A DNA stretch of 64,000 nucleotides from Macrobrachium rosenbergii. Its lineage: Eukaryota; Arthropoda; Malacostraca; Decapoda; Palaemonidae. Of the stretch, positions 59,357 to 64,000 are shown one piece after another (the stretch's first letter is position 1; every line of letters begins with the position of its first letter). The notes under the pieces are model-generated. The model did not search any database and was not told where the DNA came from. It was given only the letters and a program-made list of their open reading frames with translations. Location of the stretch: NCBI RefSeq assembly GCF_040412425.1, contig NC_089756.1:7844726-7908725 (forward strand), given 5' to 3'. A program made the position numbers and the translations under genes.

Positions 59357-62300
59357 ACTTAAGGGTGAACATGAAGGGGAACTTATAGAGGATGGAACAT
59401 GAAGGGGAACATATTAAGGGTGTAACATGAAGAGGGAACTTATTAAGGGTGGAATATGAAGGGAGAACTTATTAAGGGTGGAACATGAAGGGGAAATTTA
59501 TTAAGGGTAAAACATGAAGGGTAACTTATCAAGGGTGGAACATGAAGGGAGAACTTATTAAGGGTGGAACATGAAGGGGAAATTTATTAAGGGTGAAACA
59601 TGAAGGGGGACTTATTAAGGGTGGAACATGAAGGGGGGAACTAATTTAGGGTGGAACATGAAGGGAAAACTTATTAAGGGTGGAACATGAATGAGGAATT
59701 TATTAGGGATGGAACTTGAAGGGGGAACTTATTTAGGGTGGAACATGAAGGGGAACTTATTAAGGCTGGAACATGAAGAGGGAACTTATTAAGCGTGGAA
59801 TATGAAGGGGGAACTTATTAAGGATGGAACATGAAGAGGAAACTTATTCTTATTAAAGGTGGAAGGTGAAGAGGGAATTTATTAAAGGTGGAAAATGAAG
59901 GGGAAACTTATTTTGGGTGGAACATAAAGGGGGGAACATATTAAGGGTGGAACATCAAGAGGGAACTTATTAAGGGTGGAACATGAAGAGGGAACTTATT
60001 AAGGGTGGAACATCAAGAGGGAGCTTATTACGGGTGGAACATCAAGAAGGAACTTATTAACTGTGGAACATGAAGGGGGAACATATTAAGGGTGGGACAT
60101 GAAAGGGGAATTTATTAAGGGTGGAACATGAAGGGTGAACACATTAAGGGTGGAAAATGAAGGGGAACTTATTAAGGATGGAACATGAAGAGGAAACTTA
60201 TTAAGGGTGGAACGTGAAGAGGGAATTTATTAAAGGTGGAAAATGAAGGGGGAACTTATTTTGGGTGGAACATAAAGGGGGGAACATATTAAGGGTGGAA
60301 CATCAAGAGGGAACTTATTAAGGGTGGAACATGAAGAGGGAACTTATTAAGGGTGGAACATCAAGAGGGAGCTTATTACGGGTGGAACATCAAGAGGGAA
60401 CTTATTAACCATGGAACATGAAGGGGGAACATATTAAGGGTTGGACATGAAAGGGGAATTTATTAAGGGTGGAACATGAAGGGTGAACACATTAAGGGTG
60501 GAAAATGAAGGGGAACTTATTAAGGGTGGAATATGAAGGGGGAACTTATTAAGGGTGGAACATGAAGGGGGAACTTAAGGGTGGAACATGAAGGGGGAAC
60601 TTATAGAGGATGGAACACGAAGGGGGAACATATTAAGGGTGTAACATGAAGAGGGAACTTATTAAGGGTGGAATATGAAGGGAGAACTTATTAGGGTGGA
60701 ACATGAAGGGAAATTTATTAAGGGTAAAACATGAAGGGGAACTTATCAAGGGTGGAACATGAAGGGAAAACTTATTAAGGGTGGAACATGAAGGGGAAAT
60801 TTATTAAGGGTGAAACATGAAGGGGAACTTATTAAGGGTGGAACATGAAGGGGGAACTTATTTAGGGTGGAACATGAAGGGAAAACTTATTTAGGCTGGA
60901 ATATGAAGGGGGAACTTATGAAGGGTGGAACATGAATGAGGAATTTATTAGAGGTGGAACATGAAGGGGGAACTTATTTAGTGTGGAACATGAAGGGGAG
61001 CTTATTAAGGGTGGAACATGAAGAGGGAACTTATTAAGGGTGGAATATGAAGGGGAACTTATTAAGGGTGGAACATGAAATGAGAATTTATTAAGGATGG
61101 AACGTGAAGGGGAACTTATTAAGGGTGGACCATGAAGAGGGAATTTATTAAAGGTGGAAAATGAAGGGGGAACTTATTTTGGCAGGAACATAAAGGGGGG
61201 AACATATTAAGGGTGGAACATGAAGAGGGAACTTATTAAGGGTGGAACATGAAGAGGGAACTTATTAAGGGTGGAACATGAAGAGGGAACTTATTACGGG
61301 TGGAACATCAAGAGGGAACTTATTAATGGTGGAACATGAAGGGGGAACATATTAAGGGTGGGACATGAAGGGGGAATTTATTAAGGGTGGAACATGAAGG
61401 GTGAACACATTAAGGATGGAACATGAAGGGCGAACTTATTAAGGGTGGAACATGAAGGGGAACACATTAAGGCTGGAACATGAAGGGGGAACTTATTAAG
61501 GGTGGAACATGAAGGGGTAACTTATTAAGAGTGGGACATAAAGGGGGAATTTATTGAGGGTGGACCATAAAGGGAGAACACATTCCGGTGGAACATGAAG
61601 GTGAACTTATTAAGGGTGGAACGTGAAGGGGAACTTATTGAGGGTGAAACGTGAAGGGAGGAACATATTATGGGTGGAACATGAATAGGGGAACATATTA
61701 ATGGTGGAACATGAAGGGGAACTTATTAAGGGTGGAACATGAAGGGGGAATTTATTAAGGGGGAACATGAAGGGGGAACACATTCAAGGTGGAACACGAA
61801 TGGGGAACTTATTAAGGGTGGGACATGAAGGAGTAATTTATTAAGGGTAGAGCATGAAGGGGAACACATTAATGGTAGAACATGAAAGGGGAACTTATTA
61901 CGGGTGGAAAATGAAGGGGAACTTATTAAGGGTGGAAAATGAAGGGGAACTTATTAAGGGTGAACATGAAAGGGGAACTTATTAAGGGTGGAACGTGAGG
62001 TGGAACTTATTAAGGGTGAAACATGAAGTTAGGTACATATTAAGGGTGGAACATGAATGGGGGAATATATTAATGGTGGAACATGATGGGGAACTTATTA
62101 TGGGTGGAGCATGAAGGGGGATTATTAAGGGTGGAACATGAAGGGGGAAAACATTAAGGGTGGAACATGAAGAGGGAACTTATTAAGGGTGGGACACAAA
62201 ATAGGAATTTATTAAGGGTGGAACATGAAGGGGAAAACATCAAGGGTGGAACATGAAAGGGGAACTTGTTAAGGGTGGAAAATGAAGGGGAACTTATTAA

Positions 62301-63744
62301 GGGTGAAACATGAAGGGAGGAACGTATTGAGGGTGGAACATGAATGGGGGAACATATTAAGGGTGTAGCATGAAGGGGAAACTTATTAAGGATGGAACGT
62401 GAAGGGGAACTTATTAAGGGTTGAACATGAATGGGTAACTTATTAAGGGAGGAAAATGAAGGGGGAACTTATCAAGGGTGGAACATGAAGGGGGAACTTA
62501 TTAAGGGTGGAACAGGAAGGGAGAACTTATTAAAACTGGAACATGAAGGGAGAACTTATTAAGGGTGAAACATAAAGGGAGAACTTGTTAAGGGTGGAAT
62601 ATGAAGAGGGAACTTATTAAAGGTGGAACATGAAGGAGGAACATATTAAGGGTGGAAAATGAAGGAGATTTTTTTAAATGGAACATGAAGGGGGACTTCC
62701 TAAGGGTTGGGCATGAAGGGGGAACATAATAAGGTTGGGACATGAAGGGGGAATTTATTAAGGGTAGAACATGTAGGGGAACTTATTAAGGGTGAAATAT
62801 GAAGGAAGAACTTATTAAGAGTAGAACATGAAGGGGGAACTTTTTAAGGGTGGAACATGACAGGGGAATTTATTATGGATGGAACATGAAGGGGAATTTA
62901 TTAAGGGTGGGACATGAAATGGGGACTTTTTAAGGACAGAACATGAAGGGGGAACATATTAAGGGTGGGACATGAAAGGGGAACTTATAAGGGTGGAACA
63001 TGAAGGGGGGACTTATTAAGGGTGGGACATGAAGGGGAAATTTATTAAGGTTGAAACGTGAAGGGGGAATTTATTAAGGATGGAACATGAAGGGGGAACT
63101 TTTTAAGGGTGGAACATGAAGGGGAGCATATTAAGGATGGGACATGAAGGGGGAATTTATTAAGGGTGGAACATGAAGGGGGAATTTATTAAGGGTGGAA
63201 CATGAAGGGGGAATTTATAAATGGTGGAACATGAAGGGGGAATTTATTAAGGGTGGGATATGAAGTGGTTATTGAGGAAGGAACATGAAGGGAGAAATTT
63301 ATTAAGGGTGGAACATGAAGGGGGAACTTATTAAGGGTGGAACATGAAGGGGGAATTTATTAAGGGTAGAGCATGAAGGGGAAATGTATTAAGGGTAGAA
63401 CATGAAGGGGGAATTTATTAAGGGTAGCACATGAAGGGGAAATTTATTAAGGGTAGAACATGAAGGGGAACTTATTAAGGGTGGAATATGAAGGTGGAAT
63501 TTATTAAGGGTAGGACATGACAGAGGAATTTATTAAGGGTGGAACATGAAGGGGGAACATATTAATGGTGGAACGTAAAGGGGGAATTTATTAAGGGTAG
63601 AGCACGAAAGGGGAATTTATTAAGAATGGAACATGATGGGGGAATTTATTAAGGGTGGAATATGAAGGGGGAATTTATAAAGGGTGGAACATGAAGGGGG
63701 TACTTATTAAGGATGGGACATGAAGGGAGAATTAATTAAGAGTG

Positions 63745-63985
63745 GAGTTCCTCGTTGGGAGAGTGGGTTCCGTTCTCAGCTGGCACTCTGCTGGCCGCCA
63801 GTTCGAATCTCCGACCGACCAATGAAGAATAAGAGGAATTTATCTCTGGTGCTAGAAATTCATTTCTCGCTATAATGTGGTTCGGATTCCACAATAAGCT
63901 GTAGGTCCCGTTGCTAGGTAACCAATTGGTTCTTAGCCACGTAAAATAAATCTAATCCTTCGGTTAAACTAAGATATACTTAACT
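63745..63985 (+). mobile_element. tRNA-derived SINE, head type 2, tail-deleted
   Basis: Head GTTCCTCGTTGGGAGAGTGG with box B CAGTTCGAATCTCC, then the common body. About 45 bp between AATCCTTCGG and TTAAACTAAGA, including the GAGAGCTGTTAATCAGC part, are missing. TTAATTAAGAGTG before and TTAATTAAGGGTG after the element form a 13-bp near-perfect target duplication. Confidence 0.92.
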
Positions 63986-64000
63986 TTAATTAAGGGTGAA

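Larger units (their letters stand above)
58845..64000. repeat. Minisatellite array, 28-29-bp unit
   Basis: Units of GGGTGGAACATGAAGGGG then GAACTTATTAA (or AATTTATTAA) fill the rest of the window and run off its end. G-run length changes the unit between 27 and 30 bp. Variant units recur in order at larger spacings (348 bp and about 1.22 kb), so segments were duplicated. SINEs interrupt the array at 59,071-59,356 and 63,745-63,985. No long frames survive. Confidence 0.96.

Overview
The window is non-coding, repeat-dominated eukaryotic DNA. I find no intact host gene, no true tRNA or rRNA gene and no bacterial-type feature. The organism is most likely an arthropod, probably a decapod crustacean. 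The reasons are the very high load of (TA)n, (GA)n, (CA)n and (AAT)n microsatellites, a tRNA-derived SINE family and a second dispersed repeat that I recognise as common in shrimp, crab and crayfish sequence, and EN-RT retrotransposon relics of a type common in decapods. The species call is inference from memory, not a search.

Layout. Positions 1-23,430 are one satellite array with a 56-bp monomer and a 61-bp variant. It is broken by T-rich degenerate blocks, and its right edge decays at 23,426-23,640. Positions 23.6-35 kb are AT-rich unique-looking DNA with microsatellites, a fold-back element (26.4 kb), a SINE-like repeat (28.3 kb), a 40-bp minisatellite interrupted by a SINE (29.7-30.6 kb) and two LINE 3' ends. 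Positions 35-39.4 kb hold a 36-bp minisatellite plus CA-, TTTA- and GA-rich tracts. Positions 39.8-42.8 kb hold a broken EN-RT LINE on the minus strand, abutting a second copy of the fold-back element.

Positions 45.3-47.6 kb hold a second, different LINE (RT, zinc knuckle, then a PD-(D/E)XK-like nuclease) on the minus strand, split by a SINE exactly inside its catalytic FMDD motif. Positions 50-52.8 kb are duplicated AAT and GA microsatellite blocks. Positions 52,810-55,531 are a 2.7-kb DNA transposon with long terminal inverted repeats. Its decayed minus-strand gene shows an XPG/FEN1-type nuclease and an eight-cysteine tail, which is Academ-like. Positions 56.1-58.3 kb are two related minisatellites in inverted orientation. 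Positions 58.8 kb to the end are a 28-bp minisatellite array carrying two more SINEs.

How the parts relate. LINE 3' tails supply many of the (AAT)n microsatellites. SINEs, presumably mobilised by LINE machinery, have landed inside minisatellites and inside one LINE. Tandem duplication then copied segments, so several insertions can be ordered in time. The most interesting objects are the XPG-nuclease transposon, the SINE family with two different tRNA-like heads on one body, the SINE that splits the reverse-transcriptase active site, and the domain structure of the satellite.
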